Part shown: one piece after another, positions 61,224 through 61,440 of the stretch
Layout: every line of letters begins with the position of its first letter
Position numbering within the stretch: position 1 is the stretch's first letter
From: Deinococcus piscis
GTDB lineage: Bacteria > Deinococcota > Deinococci > Deinococcales > Deinococcaceae
Direction of reading: 5' to 3'
NCBI RefSeq assembly: GCF_014653275.1
Contig: NZ_BNAL01000016.1
Span: forward strand, 1-61,440
Length of the DNA stretch: 61,440 nucleotides
The notes under the pieces: model-generated
Database searches by the model: none
What the model saw: only the letters and a program-made list of their open reading frames with translations
Told to the model about the DNA's origin: nothing
Translations under genes and position numbers: made by a program

Positions 61224-61440
61224 GAGCGTGTTTGAAAAGTCAGCATAGGGGACGGGGTAGCACAGTGGGCCAAGTTCTGGCCCGCTGTTCTTGTGAGAAA
61301 ACAATACGCCAGTGACTTGACCCACCAAGAGTTTAACTGCATTGCGCCCCTGTTGCCCCCGGAAAAACCAGGAGGGCGTCCCCGAAGTGTCGATATGTAC
61401 GAGATCCTTTGCGCCATTTTCTATGTACTGCACAATGGTT
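61224..61440 (+). mobile_element. Left end of IS5-type insertion sequence (cut by window)
   Basis: GAGCGTGTTTGAAAAGTC from 61224 looks like a terminal inverted repeat, preceded by TTA, a possible target duplication. The transposase begins 69 bp inside. The right end is beyond the window. Confidence 0.6.
61293..61440 (+). CDS. IS5-family transposase, N-terminal part
   Basis: From GTG 61293 the frame reads RKQYASDLTHQEF, CIAPLLPPEKPGGRPRSVD and MYEILCAIFYVLHNG to the window edge (49 codons), the start of DUF4096 of IS5/IS427-type transposases. The catalytic DDE core lies outside the window. Antisense open frames over the same stretch are shadows. Confidence 0.8.
   Translation, partial: MRKQYASDLTHQEFNCIAPLLPPEKPGGRPRSVDMYEILCAIFYVLHNG

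Overview
The window is chromosomal DNA of a high-GC bacterium, almost certainly a Deinococcus or close relative. The evidence is the gene families present: a PilF-type ATPase with several N-terminal GSPII/MshEN repeats, tandem DUF4139 secreted proteins, SecA without a C-terminal zinc motif, and several Ser/Thr-kinase and PASTA proteins. A second line of evidence is the promoter layout. At least fifteen genes have a -10 hexamer of the TAnnnT type placed 5-8 nt before an ATG or GTG with no Shine-Dalgarno sequence, the leaderless arrangement known to be common in Deinococcus.

Layout. 1-5.2 kb: a frameshifted surface-protein gene, cysteine desulfurase, a PASTA protein with a kinase-like remnant, azlCD and methionine aminopeptidase. 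5.3-16 kb: MFS exporter, LCP (LytR-CpsA-Psr) protein, Ser/Thr kinase, lipoprotein subtilisin, an ABC ATPase coupled to a glucodextranase-C-like protein, a thioredoxin-like protein, a GNAT enzyme and a 2-hydroxyacid dehydrogenase. 16-25.6 kb: pilF-pilT, yqeG-laccase pair, fabI, an isochorismatase-fold protein without catalytic residues, M42 peptidase, a tiny Pro/Asp-rich protein and a YpfJ-type metallopeptidase. 25.8-36.3 kb: TetR-MFP-RND efflux genes, an FbpABC-type ferric iron transporter and ddl. 36.4-46.4 kb: two DUF4139 proteins, DUF805, oppD-oppF, secG, a coiled-coil zinc-ribbon protein, MFS, nth and tRNA-Trp. 46.5-57 kb: FtsB-like protein, ClC family protein, SecA, coaX-nadM (CoA and NAD synthesis in one unit), acyl-CoA synthetase and a TPR protein. 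57-61.4 kb: an accessory stretch with a nitrilase-like protein lacking the catalytic Cys, three tandem paralogous small exported proteins (the first frameshifted), three convergent genes for anchored exported proteins, and the left end of an IS5-type insertion sequence that runs out of the window.

The most unusual signals are: (1) a three-copy dispersed element of about 59 bp, with TAGAGTG/CACTCTA arms in two copies; (2) the convergent tandem-duplication cluster at 58.3-61.1 kb, whose two operons meet with overlapping stop codons; (3) several enzyme folds that have lost their catalytic residues (isochorismatase-like, nitrilase-like, Nudix, kinase, ClC glutamate); and (4) the pervasive leaderless starts, which change many start-codon choices. 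No CRISPR array, prophage or rRNA was seen.
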